Position numbers and translations under genes: made by a program. A stretch of DNA of 64,000 bases from Deinococcus hopiensis KR-140 (GTDB taxonomy: Bacteria > Deinococcota > Deinococci > Deinococcales > Deinococcaceae). Under the pieces are notes generated by a model. The model was not told where the DNA came from and made no database searches. It saw only the letters and a program-made list of their open reading frames with translations. Within the stretch, counting starts at the first letter, position 1; every line of letters starts with the position of its first letter. Of the stretch, positions 50,592 to 60,518 are shown in pieces. The DNA lies in NCBI GenBank assembly GCA_943327755.2, contig CALPYF020000018.1, positions 1 to 64,000 of the forward strand. The letters run 5' to 3'.

Positions 50592-51587
50592 TTACAGCAG
50601 GCCAGCGTCACGCAGGAGCTTCTGCGCCTTCTCGATGTTCTTCGGCATGACCGTGGGGTCCACCTTGGGGCTGCGCTTGATCACGTCCGCGTAGGGCAGC
50701 ATGGTCGTGGGCTGCAGGATGTTGCCGATCACGGGGTACTCGAAGTTCACGCTCAGGAAGAACGTCTGGGCGTCCTTGGCGACCAGGGCGCTCAGGAAGC
50801 GCGCGGCATTGCCCTGGTTCTTGCTGGTCTTCAGGATGCCCGCACCCGTGGCGTTGCCCAGGTTGCCGATGTCGCCGTTCTTGAAGAAGTACGTGTCGAT
50901 CGGGTAGCTCAGGCGGTTCACGCGCTGGATGTAGTAGTGGTTGGTCAGGGCCACGTCGATCTCACCGGCACGCATGGCCTCGAGCATGCCGACGTTGCTG
51001 GTCTTGTAGTCCTTGGGTTGCAGGGCCTTCATGCCCTCGATCCAGGCGCGGGTCTTCTGCTCGCCCTGCTGCGCGATCATCACGCCCAGGAAGTCCTGGA
51101 AGCTGGGGTAGCTGACCGTCCAGCCGATGCGGCCCTTGAGGCTGGTCATCTTAGGCAGGTCCATGATCGAGTCGGGCAGCTGATCCGGTTTGATCTTGCC
51201 CGTGTTGTACGCCAGCGTGCGGAAGCGGACGGTGGTGGGCAGCCAGGTGCGGCTGTCGGGCAGGTAGTCGTCACTGACGTTGCGGGTCAGGGCCGAGCCC
51301 AGCTTGCTGAACTTGCCTTCCTCGGCCAGTTCGCCCAGCGCGCCCACCGAGTTGCCCCAGTACACGTCGGCGGGGCTGCGGCTGCCTTCCTCGCGCAGGG
51401 CGGCGACGAGCTGCGCGTCGGTGCCGTAGCGGACGTTCACCTTGATGCCGGTCTGCCGTTCGAACTGCTGCACGACCGGGTCCACGAAGGTCTTGGCGCG
51501 GCCGGAGTACACGGTCAGGGTCTTAGTCTGCGCGAGGCTGGTGCCGGTGAGCAGCAGGGCGGTGACGGCGAGCAGGGTGCGTTTCAT
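50592..51587 (-). CDS. Iron(III)-type ABC transporter substrate-binding protein
   Basis: 331 residues from ATG 51587, with signal peptide MKRTLLAVTALLLTGTSLAQ. FbpA-type periplasmic binding protein: LTVYSGRAKTFVDPVVQQFE at the start, TLAYNTGKIKPDQLP, and LTNHYYIQRV with the Tyr218-Tyr219 pair that coordinates Fe(III) in FbpA. Gly-Asn-Pro-like hinge segments are present (NATGAGILKTS). It captures iron(III) outside the membrane and delivers it to the fbpBC complex. Confidence 0.93.
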   Translation of the reverse strand: MKRTLLAVTALLLTGTSLAQTKTLTVYSGRAKTFVDPVVQQFERQTGIKVNVRYGTDAQLVAALREEGSRSPADVYWGNSVGALGELAEEGKFSKLGSALTRNVSDDYLPDSRTWLPTTVRFRTLAYNTGKIKPDQLPDSIMDLPKMTSLKGRIGWTVSYPSFQDFLGVMIAQQGEQKTRAWIEGMKALQPKDYKTSNVGMLEAMRAGEIDVALTNHYYIQRVNRLSYPIDTYFFKNGDIGNLGNATGAGILKTSKNQGNAARFLSALVAKDAQTFFLSVNFEYPVIGNILQPTTMLPYADVIKRSPKVDPTVMPKNIEKAQKLLRDAGLL

Positions 51588-51591
51588 CCCC

Positions 51592-51619
51592 GTAATCCTA
51601 AGTATGCCACTCGGATTAC
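51592..51619 (-). promoter_or_regulatory. Palindromic operator upstream of the iron-binding-protein gene
   Basis: GTAATCC (51592-51598) and GGATTAC (51613-51619) with a 14-base spacer, covering a -10-like CATACT on the minus strand just upstream of ATG 51587. A good candidate site for a metal-dependent regulator. Confidence 0.55.
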
Positions 51620-51692
51620 TATAGGTAGGAATGTCCCGCCAGCCCTGGCGGAGCGCCCGGCCTACCGGGGGCCAGTTCCGCAATTCGCACGC

Positions 51693-51725
51693 AAAAGGGG
51701 AGAGGTGACGCGCGCCACCCCTCCC
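51693..51725 (-). terminator. Terminator of the DUF11 operon
   Basis: Minus strand GGGAGGGGTG (51716-51725) pairs with CACCTCTCCC (51698-51707, one G-U), followed by CTTTTGC. It lies 25 bases after the last gene's stop. Confidence 0.75.
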
Positions 51726-51748
51726 AGACCCACCCCTCCCGGCGCGAT

Positions 51749-54502
51749 TCAGGGCACCGTCACCTCGAAACACACCTGCCGGGTCTGCCCGGCCGCCAGC
51801 GCCGCCAGCGTCACCGTGACCGTCCGGCCACTCACGCTGCCGGCGTCCGTGTCGGCCGCGTCGGTCAGGGCCGCCCCGTCCAGCGTCAGGGTGCCCGGCT
51901 CGTACCCGGCCGCCCCTGTCAGCGTGTCACTGACCGTCACAGCCGAGATGGCATCCAGCGCCGGATTCGTGACATTCAGGCAGTACTGCAACCGGTCCCG
52001 GGGATCTGCTGTCACGCCCGTATCCACCGCGCCCGACGCCGCCGTTAGGTTCTGCACCGTCTTCACGATGCGGGCCGGTGGGCTGACCGTCGTCGTGTCC
52101 GTCACGGCGGCGCTGTCCGTCACCGCGCTGCCCGCCCAGGCCAGCTGCGCCGTCACGACCGCCGCCTCGGTCGCGCCGGCAGCCGCGCCGGCCGGCACGC
52201 TCACCTCGACCTCCAGCGCGCAACTCTTCAGGGTGCCGTCCGCCGCGCGCGGCCAACTGTCCCCGACCGTCACGGCAGTCAGAGGCGTCCGCTCGGCGTC
52301 ACTGACCGTGCCGTCACAGTCGCTGTCCAGGGAGAACGCCCGCCCGAACGAGCCGGTCTTCGTGAAACTCAGCGTGCCTACCGACCCCGGATTCAGGGTG
52401 TGCAGGTAGCGCAGCGTGCCCGGCGCGATGCTGCGCCCGGACCGGTCCGGACTCAGCGCCGGGCGGCCCGTGATGCCCAGCGACACCACCCGCACGGCAC
52501 CCGCCGGGGTCGGCAGGGCCGCCGGGCGCACCCCGGTCCCCAGCGCGTCGGTCGCCAGGGTCACCGCGCCGCCCACCCGCACGCCCGTCACGGTCTCAGC
52601 GCCCGTGAAGTCCAGCGTGACGCCCGTCCAGCTCCCGGGCACGAACAGCGTGAACGCCCCATCCGTCCCGGTGGTCGCGCTGCGCGACCCGCCGCTGCCG
52701 GTCACGCTCACGCTGCGGGCAGCCACCCGCGGTTCGTTCGCCTGCGCCGCTGCGTCGTGCGCCACGCCGCCCCCGAACCCGTCGTCGCGGAACAGCGTGC
52801 CGTCCACACGGTCCCCCTGGAACAGCCCGAACGTGGGGTCCGGCAGACTGGTCGTTGCAGCCGCGACGCTCAGCGTCACGCTGCCCCCCACCGGATTCAC
52901 GAAGATCCACCCTGCCGGCGCCTGCGCGCTCACCCCGGCCGCACTGCCGTTGACCAGCAGCGTGTACGTACCCTCGGGCACGCCCAGCTCGGCCGTACCC
53001 GGGCCCGGCGGTACCGCCCGCGACTGGCGCACGCTGCCGGCCGTCACCAGATTGACCCGCGTGGCCGGTCCATCCCAGGTTTCCCCCGCGCCGGGCGCAC
53101 CGTCCGGTTCCACGTCCCGGTAGACCCGGGCCGTGACACGGCAGGCGTTGTTCACGCTGTTCACCGTGAAGACACCCTCGCCGATCCCAATGCCCAGCAG
53201 CCGCAGCACCTGATCCACACTGGCCTGCAAGACCACCACCAGCGTCGGCTGCAGCAGCGTCCTTACGGTCAGTTTCACCGGATTCAGCAGCAGATCAAGC
53301 ACCGACTGCAGCGGCGCAGGGGTCAGTTGCACGTCCAGGTTGGTGATCAGGGTGCCCACCAGGGTCGGGATGGCGGCGCTGGAACTCCCGACCGTGACCT
53401 GGGTCGGGTAGGGCGGCGCGGCACTCACGGTGCTCAGGGGGTACGTGCCGTCTGCCAGGCTGCGGGCCTCCACGTCCAGATTCACGGTGCCCAGCGCCGC
53501 CGTGAGCCGGCCGATCTTCGCGTAGTCCGGCAGGGGCAGCGGCGAGAGCCGACCCCGGTCGAAGAACACGCCGTCACTGATCTGCCCCAGACCCAGCCGG
53601 GCCACGCCGGGCGTGGCGTTCAGCGTCAGTGCGCCCGACACGGCATTCACCAGACCCAGCGTGCCGCTCACCCGCGCAACTTCCAGGTACAGGTTCAGGT
53701 TCGTGAGCTGAATGGTCGCGCCGGCCTGCCCCAGCACGTTCACGCTCAGCCCGTTCAGGTTCACGTTCAGCTTCACGCGCACCGCCGCCGTGTGGAACGT
53801 GCTGCCCTGCTCGCCGCACACGTACACCGGCGGCTCGACCACCTGCAGGAACAGCTGCACGGTCGGCGTGGCGGTGCTGACTCCCAGGCCCAGGGCAGTC
53901 AGGTTCACGCTGACGCCACTCAGGGTGATGGGCGTGCTGCCGGTCGTGACGGCGTTGCGCCGGTTGAACAGCTGCGCGCCGCCCGTCACGAGATTCAGCG
54001 CGTTGATCCGCGCGTCCGCGAATGCCCCGCTGGGAAAGTTCAGTTTCAGCAGGTCGCCCAGCGCGACCGTGCCGCTCAGGCCCGCCACCTGCGCCTTCAG
54101 CGTCCGCAGTGCGGCCGCGCCAGCCGCATTGCCGTCCGCCTCGGCCGCGACGGCAGCGGCCTCCAGGATGCGCGCCACGGTCACGCCGGTCGTCAGGGCC
54201 TGATCCACGGTCGCCACGCCTGCCTGCGCCCGCAGGGCGTCCAGGAACAGCCCCAGGCGCACGTCCGTCGCGGCCACCGCGTTCCAGTCCAGGACACTGA
54301 GGGTCACGTTGCCGCCCAGCAGCCCACCGATCAGCGGATTGAGAATCGCGCTCTGCGCCGTATTCACGCTGACCAGACGCGGCCCGGCACTCACGCACGC
54401 CACCGCCGCGCACGACCCGGCCCGCGCCGCACCCAGGCCCAGCGTCAGCAGCGCCGCCAGCAGCGCCACCCACCTCGTCCAGTTGTTCATGTTCCGCATC
54501 AT
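51749..54502 (-). CDS. Secreted DUF11 protein with TadG-like N-terminal domain
   Basis: 917 residues. Signal peptide about 1-28 (ending ARA). An N-terminal domain (about 30-470) contains VLDWNAVAATDVRLGLFLDAL followed by AGVATVDQALTTGVTVARIL, a pattern known from the C-terminal part of TadG pilus proteins. The middle (about 470-640) has SdrD_B-like segments (VYRDVEPDGAPGAGETWDGP and FRDDGFGGGVAHDAAAQ). The C-terminal part (about 790-917) is a DUF11 repeat, VKTVQNLTAASGAVDTGVTA and CLNVTNPALDAISAVTVSDT, ending TRQVCFEVTVP. Several Cys pairs could be disulfides. No C-terminal anchor is seen. The first ATG overlaps the stop of the 1504-residue gene (ATGA). Last gene of the operon. Confidence 0.8.
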   Translation of the reverse strand: MMRNMNNWTRWVALLAALLTLGLGAARAGSCAAVACVSAGPRLVSVNTAQSAILNPLIGGLLGGNVTLSVLDWNAVAATDVRLGLFLDALRAQAGVATVDQALTTGVTVARILEAAAVAAEADGNAAGAAALRTLKAQVAGLSGTVALGDLLKLNFPSGAFADARINALNLVTGGAQLFNRRNAVTTGSTPITLSGVSVNLTALGLGVSTATPTVQLFLQVVEPPVYVCGEQGSTFHTAAVRVKLNVNLNGLSVNVLGQAGATIQLTNLNLYLEVARVSGTLGLVNAVSGALTLNATPGVARLGLGQISDGVFFDRGRLSPLPLPDYAKIGRLTAALGTVNLDVEARSLADGTYPLSTVSAAPPYPTQVTVGSSSAAIPTLVGTLITNLDVQLTPAPLQSVLDLLLNPVKLTVRTLLQPTLVVVLQASVDQVLRLLGIGIGEGVFTVNSVNNACRVTARVYRDVEPDGAPGAGETWDGPATRVNLVTAGSVRQSRAVPPGPGTAELGVPEGTYTLLVNGSAAGVSAQAPAGWIFVNPVGGSVTLSVAAATTSLPDPTFGLFQGDRVDGTLFRDDGFGGGVAHDAAAQANEPRVAARSVSVTGSGGSRSATTGTDGAFTLFVPGSWTGVTLDFTGAETVTGVRVGGAVTLATDALGTGVRPAALPTPAGAVRVVSLGITGRPALSPDRSGRSIAPGTLRYLHTLNPGSVGTLSFTKTGSFGRAFSLDSDCDGTVSDAERTPLTAVTVGDSWPRAADGTLKSCALEVEVSVPAGAAAGATEAAVVTAQLAWAGSAVTDSAAVTDTTTVSPPARIVKTVQNLTAASGAVDTGVTADPRDRLQYCLNVTNPALDAISAVTVSDTLTGAAGYEPGTLTLDGAALTDAADTDAGSVSGRTVTVTLAALAAGQTRQVCFEVTVP

Positions 54503-57500
54503 CGCCCTCCGAACAGGTCAGCGCGCACGAAGAAGCCGCTACCCGCTCCGGGCGTCAGGCCCGTCAGATCCGTTCCCGCCACGTTCAGCGTGTACCCCCC
54601 CACCAGCCGCAGGCCATCGGTCACCTTCACCCGCAGGTCGGCGCCGAGCGTCGCGCCGTACTGCGCGCGCCCCGGCTGCCCGATCAGGTAGCCGCTGACG
54701 CCTACCCCGAACCGCTCGTTGACCGGTACGGTCACGCCCAGACCCACCTGCACCGTCAGGTCGTCACGCTGCCGGATGGGCAGCTGGTACGCCACGGACG
54801 GCTGCAGGTGCAGGCCGGGCTGCCGGTCGCTGCGCGGGAGCGTCACGTCCACCGCCACCTCGCCCTCCAGGGTGGGGGCCGCCTCCAGGCTGCTGTAGCG
54901 GTGGTACTGGAGAAGCGACGCGCGGTCGCTGCGCCACGCGTGGCTGATGTTCAGCTGCCCCTGCAGGTCCGGCAGCAGCTGCACGACCGTATCCACACCC
55001 AGGACGTGCGCACCCACCGAGCCGGACAGCCCGCCGCGCGCCGTCAGGCGCGTGCCGGTCTCGCCGCGCGATCCGTCCAGGCCCAGCGTGCCGGTCAGGC
55101 CCGCACTGCGGTAGTACGCCGTGAAGCCTGCCCCGTACGTGTTCAGGCCCCGGTCGAGATCGCGCAGCAGCGACGCGCTCAGGTTGACCCGCAGCGCCGG
55201 ACTCAGCTGGATCGGCGTACTCAGGCCGAACCGCGCGCGGCTGCTCTGCCCGCTCACGCCCGGCAGCTGGTACGCCACCTCCAGGTTGCCGCTGCCGACT
55301 TTCTGGTTCACGCCCAGCTCGCCACTGAGCGCCCCGTCCGGACCACTGCGCTGCACGCGGGCCGTCACGGCCGTCGAGGCGCTCAGCGCGTACGACACGC
55401 CCAGGCGCGTCAGGGGATCGTCGCCGCCCAGCAGCGGCTGCGCGTGCGTGACCTCCGCCGTGACCTTGCCCAGCGTGACGCTCGCCCCCAGCAGCGCGTT
55501 CAGCGCCGTACCCTGCGCGCCCCAGCGGACCTCCGGCCCGGCGGCGAGCGTCACGCCGTTCACCGGGCGCCACTCGCCCTGCAGCGCCGTCCACACCTGC
55601 TCGCCCTGCACGCGCCCGGAGAACTTCACGCCGAACGGCCCGGGCCGGTACGCGACCTGCGCCGCGCCACTCAGCCCGGCGGGCAGACTGCCGGTACCAC
55701 CCACGCTCAGGGTGCCACTCACGGCGCCCTGCTGGAAGCTGCCCGCCACGCTCAGGCGGCCGTCCGGGCTGTCCGGACCGCGCGTGTACGCGGCGCTGAA
55801 TTCCGCACCGTTGCGCGTGTAGCGCGCCTGCACGCCGAACGCGGGCTGGGTGCCCAGCACCGCGACCGAACCGCCCAGCGTCCACGCGCCGCGCTGCACG
55901 CTGGCCCCCACGCCCACGCCCAGCTGCACGCCCAGCTCGCCCGCCGGGGCGTACGTGACCACCAGCGTCTGCCGTTCGAAGTTCGGCCCCAGCCGGCTGG
56001 GCACCCGGGCGAGGGTCAGCGTGCCGGACGCGGCGTCCAGCGTGTATTCCCGGCCCGCCGTGAGCCGCTGATCCGCCGTGCCGCGCAGCACCACCTGCTC
56101 GCTGCCCACCACGGGCGGAGCGCGCAGCGTGAACACCCGGCCCCCATCCGGTTCGAAGGTGTCCGTGTACGTGGCGCCCGGCAGCCGCGCCGCCACCGCG
56201 AACAGACTCACGCCCCGGTCCCGCACGGCCACCCGCAGCGCGCTCGCGCCCGGCAGGCCACTGAGCCCCGGCAGCTCCAGCGGCCCGGCGTAGTACCCGG
56301 CGCTCAGTTCACGCCGCTCGAACCGGAACGCGAAGCCCAGGTCACTGCTCAGTGCGCTGCGCGACTCGGTGCCGCTGCCGGTCAACGTGAAGCGGCGCGC
56401 GGCGGTGGCGGCGCTGTCCAGCCCGGGCAGCTGCTCGGTGTCCGCCGCGACCTGCAACTGCCCCTGCAGAACCGGGAATTCCGCGTAGCCCCGCGCCACC
56501 AGTGACGCACGCAGGCCGGCGCGCACCGAGTACGTCAGCCCGGCGCTCACCTGATACGACGCCGTCACGAGCTGCGGCACCGGCACGAACAGCGCCGCGC
56601 GGGTCCTCAGCTGCCCCAGCAGCGCCTCGACCTCCAGCGTCTGCGCGCTGGACACGGGCTGCAGGCGCACGCGCGCCACGCCGCCACGCAGGTTCACCTG
56701 ATACCCCGGCGCGCCGGAGTCGGCGTCGGTATCCAGCGGTTCCAGCACGGTGGTCAGCGTCGCCAGGCCCTCGCCCGAGGGGCGGCCCTGGTCGTCCAGG
56801 CTGCGCACCAGCAGCGTCACCGGCCGGCTGCCGTCGGCGACCGTGCCGTCTTCCAGACTCAGGTCGAGCCGGGTGGCCGCGCCCGGCACGAACACCTGCA
56901 CGCGGTCACTCAGCGCGCCGTAACTGACCTCGATCACGTTCGCGCCGACCTGCAGCGGCAGCCCCACGTACACGCGCCGCTCGCGGTCGAAGGCGCGGCC
57001 CGCCTCGCCGATCAGATCGTCCGGCACATCCTCACCGTTCACCGTCAGGCGCACCGGCACGCCCGCCGGGCCCTCGAGGATCACGTTACTGCGGCCCCCC
57101 TCGGACAGCGTGGTGCCGTCCCGGGGAAAACGGATCAGCCCGTCGCGTTCGCTGACCTGAAGCGGCGCGGCGCGCGCGGCGTTCTCGCTGCTCAGCTGTC
57201 CGGCCAGCGGCACGTCCCGTTCCCCGATCCGCGCGGTCAGGTCCAGCGGCGGCGCGGCCGGAAGTGCGTCGGCATGCAGCACGTCGTACGTCAGGCTGCC
57301 CTGGCGGGCCGTGGCGGGCAGTGTCCAGTACAGCCGCCCGTCCCCCCCCACGCGGGGGTCGGGCAGCGAGGTCCGGTTCGGGCCGACCTGCACGGCGGCG
57401 CTGCCCGGCACGAACCGCGCGCCCTCGGGCGGCAGATGCGCGGCCAGGACGCTGCCGGTGGTCAGGCCCAGAATGTCGAACGGCAGGCGCAGGGTGCTGC

Positions 57501-59013
57501 GCCGCTGCGCCTGCGTGACCGCCGTGAAGGTCACGGTGCCCGGCTGCGGCGCGCCCGCCACCTCGCCCTGCACCGTGGGCGTGACGGTCACGTTCGCCTC
57601 GCCCTCTTCGAGGCTCTGCACGCTCACGTTCGTGACGGCCGCCGCGAAGGGGTCGAGGTCCAGTTCGGCGGCCGGGCCGCTGTCGGCCGGTGCCTGGGCG
57701 TCCACCTGCAGGCGCACCGTGACAGGCCGCGCCGTCGGGTTGCGGATCATCAGGGGAATCAGGCCGTCCGAGGTGACGGTGGCGGTTTCCGGGTCCACCC
57801 CGACCCGCAGGGGCAGCAGCGTCCGCGTGACCGGCTGCGTGTCGCGCACCGCCGCCAGGGGGCCGTCGCCCTGCACCGTGACCACGGCGCGGTCCGCCGG
57901 GCCGAAGGGCACGCGGGCCGTCCAGGTCAGCACTGAGCTGCCGGCCGGCACGGTCACCGGCCCGGCCGGCGGGCCGTCCAGGCGCAGCCACGTCGGGGCT
58001 TGCACGGTCAGCGGCCCGCTCAGGGGCGCGCCCGTCCGGTTGTCCAGGCGCAGCGTGACCGTCACTGTCTCACCGGGCAACGGGTCGGCAGGCGTGACTT
58101 CCAGGGTGCCCCGTAGGGGCAAGGCGGCGGCCAGCGGCACGCGGGCCGACACTCCGCCCACCGTGACCGTCAGCTGCGCGTCCGGCGACGTGGCCTCACC
58201 GGCCACGCCCAGCGCGACCTGCTCACCGGCCGCGACCCGTAGGGTCGCGCCTCCCAGCGGCTGCCCGCCGCGCAGCAGCCGCGCGTCCCGCACGTCCCGC
58301 GCCTGCACCTGCACGGGAAAGACGCCGTCCTCCCCGCCTGCGTTCCGCACGATCAGCATCCGGATATCGGCGGCCGGTTCGGCAGCTTCCGGCAGTTCCA
58401 CCTGCGCGCGGGCCGGCGTGCGCGCCACCAGGGTCGCGTCGGCCCGCGCGGGCAGGCCGCGGACGTTCACGCTCAGGCCGAGGGTCTCAGCCACGCCCAC
58501 CAGCAGGGGCACTTCCAACGTCACGGTCTGGCCCGGCGCGAGCGTCCGCGAGAGGTTCACGCGCCGCAGCAACAGCAGGCCCGGATCGAGGGCCAGTTCC
58601 GGGGTCAGGGTCAGGGGCGCACTGAAGTTGCTGCGCAGGGTGATGCGGGCCGTCACGGTGTCGCCCGGCGCGGCCCGCTCGGGCAGCTGCGCACCGACGG
58701 TCACGTCCGGCTGCACGCGCAGCGTCACGTCGGCGCCGCGTTCCGTGACGGTGAACGACCGCGTGAGCAGCGTCGCGCCGCCGGCAATCAGGACGGTCAC
58801 CTCGCCGGGCGGCAGGTCCAGCAGCGCGCCGCCCTCCGGGAGGGTGACGGTCCGTTCGGTCTGCGGGCCGCGCAGCGTCACCGTGACGGGCACGGCGGGG
58901 GCGTCCTCGCCGCTCAGGGCGGCGCGCAGCGCCACCGGCGCCGCCCGGGCCGGGCCGAGCAGCGCGGCCAGCAGCACCAGCAGCAGCCGGACGTGCCGGG
59001 AATCGGTGATCAT
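54499..59013 (-). CDS. Very large secreted protein with DUF11/Big-like domains and C-terminal beta-barrel
   Basis: 1504 residues. Signal peptide about 1-24. The N-terminal half holds beta-sandwich repeats: a PEGA-like strand pair near 50-90, DUF11-like units (TVTARITLRSNFSAPLTLTP, TVTLRLDNRTGAPLSGPLTV), and Big-like segments (RLDLSLEDGTVADGSRPVTL) near 720. From about 830 to the end is a long series of amphipathic strands alternating polar and hydrophobic residues with Gly turns (for example FGVQARYTRNGAEFSAAYTR and SAALRVNLSASLLRDLDRGL). The protein ends GFFVRADLFGGR, with aromatic residues as in outer-membrane signals. This looks like an outer-membrane barrel of more than 20 strands carrying extracellular or periplasmic repeats. 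No usher, TonB or autotransporter family was recognised. Confidence 0.8.
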   Translation of the reverse strand: MITDSRHVRLLLVLLAALLGPARAAPVALRAALSGEDAPAVPVTVTLRGPQTERTVTLPEGGALLDLPPGEVTVLIAGGATLLTRSFTVTERGADVTLRVQPDVTVGAQLPERAAPGDTVTARITLRSNFSAPLTLTPELALDPGLLLLRRVNLSRTLAPGQTVTLEVPLLVGVAETLGLSVNVRGLPARADATLVARTPARAQVELPEAAEPAADIRMLIVRNAGGEDGVFPVQVQARDVRDARLLRGGQPLGGATLRVAAGEQVALGVAGEATSPDAQLTVTVGGVSARVPLAAALPLRGTLEVTPADPLPGETVTVTLRLDNRTGAPLSGPLTVQAPTWLRLDGPPAGPVTVPAGSSVLTWTARVPFGPADRAVVTVQGDGPLAAVRDTQPVTRTLLPLRVGVDPETATVTSDGLIPLMIRNPTARPVTVRLQVDAQAPADSGPAAELDLDPFAAAVTNVSVQSLEEGEANVTVTPTVQGEVAGAPQPGTVTFTAVTQAQRRSTLRLPFDILGLTTGSVLAAHLPPEGARFVPGSAAVQVGPNRTSLPDPRVGGDGRLYWTLPATARQGSLTYDVLHADALPAAPPLDLTARIGERDVPLAGQLSSENAARAAPLQVSERDGLIRFPRDGTTLSEGGRSNVILEGPAGVPVRLTVNGEDVPDDLIGEAGRAFDRERRVYVGLPLQVGANVIEVSYGALSDRVQVFVPGAATRLDLSLEDGTVADGSRPVTLLVRSLDDQGRPSGEGLATLTTVLEPLDTDADSGAPGYQVNLRGGVARVRLQPVSSAQTLEVEALLGQLRTRAALFVPVPQLVTASYQVSAGLTYSVRAGLRASLVARGYAEFPVLQGQLQVAADTEQLPGLDSAATAARRFTLTGSGTESRSALSSDLGFAFRFERRELSAGYYAGPLELPGLSGLPGASALRVAVRDRGVSLFAVAARLPGATYTDTFEPDGGRVFTLRAPPVVGSEQVVLRGTADQRLTAGREYTLDAASGTLTLARVPSRLGPNFERQTLVVTYAPAGELGVQLGVGVGASVQRGAWTLGGSVAVLGTQPAFGVQARYTRNGAEFSAAYTRGPDSPDGRLSVAGSFQQGAVSGTLSVGGTGSLPAGLSGAAQVAYRPGPFGVKFSGRVQGEQVWTALQGEWRPVNGVTLAAGPEVRWGAQGTALNALLGASVTLGKVTAEVTHAQPLLGGDDPLTRLGVSYALSASTAVTARVQRSGPDGALSGELGVNQKVGSGNLEVAYQLPGVSGQSSRARFGLSTPIQLSPALRVNLSASLLRDLDRGLNTYGAGFTAYYRSAGLTGTLGLDGSRGETGTRLTARGGLSGSVGAHVLGVDTVVQLLPDLQGQLNISHAWRSDRASLLQYHRYSSLEAAPTLEGEVAVDVTLPRSDRQPGLHLQPSVAYQLPIRQRDDLTVQVGLGVTVPVNERFGVGVSGYLIGQPGRAQYGATLGADLRVKVTDGLRLVGGYTLNVAGTDLTGLTPGAGSGFFVRADLFGGR

Positions 59014-60491
59014 GGTTCCCTCCAGAGCACGTCCGGGTCGCTGGGCCCGGCCGGCGTGAGACTCAGGTACGAGAAGGTGAGGGGCTGCGTGAGCAGCGTG
59101 ACCCGGAACTGGCGGGGCTCGGCGTCCGGCGCGCTGCGGTCGGTGATCACCACGTCCGCGACCGGTCGGGCGCTGCTGAGTTCCAGGGTGATCAGGCTCA
59201 CGCCGCCGGGCTGCGCCGTCACGCGCCGCGTGACCACCACCGGCCCGCTGCGCACCGTCGTGTCACGCGGCGCGTCCGGCAGGGCGCTGACCTGCGCGGC
59301 CGGCTGACGCAGCGCGAAATCTGCGCGGGTCAGGGCGAAGACGTCGATCAGGCGGGTGCCCCAGCCGGGCGTGGCCTCGAACGGCGCGGTGGCCGGATCC
59401 AGGCGCAGCAGCCACGGCCCGGGCTTCAGGTCGCGCAGCGCGTACCGGCCCTGCTCGTCGGTCAGGGTCTGCTCGCCGTTGGCCAGGAGGACACGCGCGC
59501 CGGGCAGCGGCGCTTCTCCCGGATCGCGCCGTCCGTTGCCGTTGGCGTCCATGAAGACCTCGCCCACCACGGTGGCGCGGCGGTCAAACACGCCCGGCGC
59601 CACGGTCAGGTGCGCGCTGGCCACCGGTGAGGTCAGCAGCTGCCCGGCGTAGGGGGCGCGGGCGACCGCCGGCACGTCCAGAATGCGCTCGGCACCGGTA
59701 TTCATCAGGGCCTGCGGAGAGACGAACGCGTCGTACGTGACGCTCAGGGTGTCACCGGCGGCCAGCGTGCCCGGCGTGAACGTGACCGTGCGCCCATCGG
59801 CCCCCAGGGCCGCGGGAATGGTCTGGGTGCCCGCGCGCGCACTGCCCGGCCGGTAATCCAGGCCGCCGGGCAGCGTGACGGTCAGTTCCGGCGAGAGAGG
59901 CTGCGCCGCCGGATTCGGGAGGCGCAGCGTGAAGGTCACGGTGCGGCCCACCTCACTGCGGGCCGGTGCGACCGTGTGGGTCAGAAGCAGGTTCACCTGC
60001 GGCGAGAGGCGCACGCGCGTAACGTTCACCGGGTCGGCGCTCTCGCCGCAGCGCGCGGCGAGATTCACGTCCAGGTCTCCCTTCGCGCCCTGTGGGACGA
60101 GCAGCGCCACGTTCACGGTGCGGGACTCGCCGGGTGCGAGGCGCAGGCTGCTCAGGGGCTGCCCCCCGGCGTCCTGTACCTGCACCCGCACGCCCGTGAC
60201 CGCGCCGCTCAGCGTGGCGTCCAGGGTCACGGGATCCGGCCGGCTGCCTGCCTGCGTGACGACGTAGGGAATCAGGAGGCTGCCGGGCGCGGCCAGATCC
60301 AGGGTGCGGCCCGGCTGGGCGGCCGTCCCGTCCGGCGTGACGCGCGGATCACAGGGCGCCACGCGCGTCAGTTCGACGGTGTTCGAGTTCACGCGCACGC
60401 CGCGCGCGGACAGAGAGGCGGTGTTCGGGATACTGACCGCCGGGGCGGTGCCCAGCAGCAGGGTCAGGGCCAGCAGGCTCAGGCGCGGCAT
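59010..60491 (-). CDS. Secreted DUF11/SdrD_B-like protein
   Basis: 493 residues with a signal peptide (about 1-19). DUF11-like region around 120-260 (VTFTLRLPNPAAQPLSPELT and SPQALMNTGAERILDVPAVA), then SdrD_B-like VVGEVFMDANGNGRRDPGEA (about 318-337) with PLPGARVLLANGEQT, the collagen-binding-type fold of MSCRAMM proteins. Early Cys pair (VAPCDPRVTP and AARCGESADP) may be a disulfide. It overlaps the 1504-residue gene by 4 bases (ATGA) and lies 27 bases after the 889-residue gene, so all are one transcript. Probably a stalk or accessory of the barrel protein. Confidence 0.8.
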   Translation of the reverse strand: MPRLSLLALTLLLGTAPAVSIPNTASLSARGVRVNSNTVELTRVAPCDPRVTPDGTAAQPGRTLDLAAPGSLLIPYVVTQAGSRPDPVTLDATLSGAVTGVRVQVQDAGGQPLSSLRLAPGESRTVNVALLVPQGAKGDLDVNLAARCGESADPVNVTRVRLSPQVNLLLTHTVAPARSEVGRTVTFTLRLPNPAAQPLSPELTVTLPGGLDYRPGSARAGTQTIPAALGADGRTVTFTPGTLAAGDTLSVTYDAFVSPQALMNTGAERILDVPAVARAPYAGQLLTSPVASAHLTVAPGVFDRRATVVGEVFMDANGNGRRDPGEAPLPGARVLLANGEQTLTDEQGRYALRDLKPGPWLLRLDPATAPFEATPGWGTRLIDVFALTRADFALRQPAAQVSALPDAPRDTTVRSGPVVVTRRVTAQPGGVSLITLELSSARPVADVVITDRSAPDAEPRQFRVTLLTQPLTFSYLSLTPAGPSDPDVLWREP

Positions 60492-60518
60492 CAGGGGCTC
60501 CAGATCGTCCGGGGACGA

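Noticed and set aside
52400..54691. Long plus-strand frames opposite the DUF11 operon
   Set aside because: Antisense to genes with signal peptides and repeat motifs; His/Arg/Pro-rich as expected for shadows.
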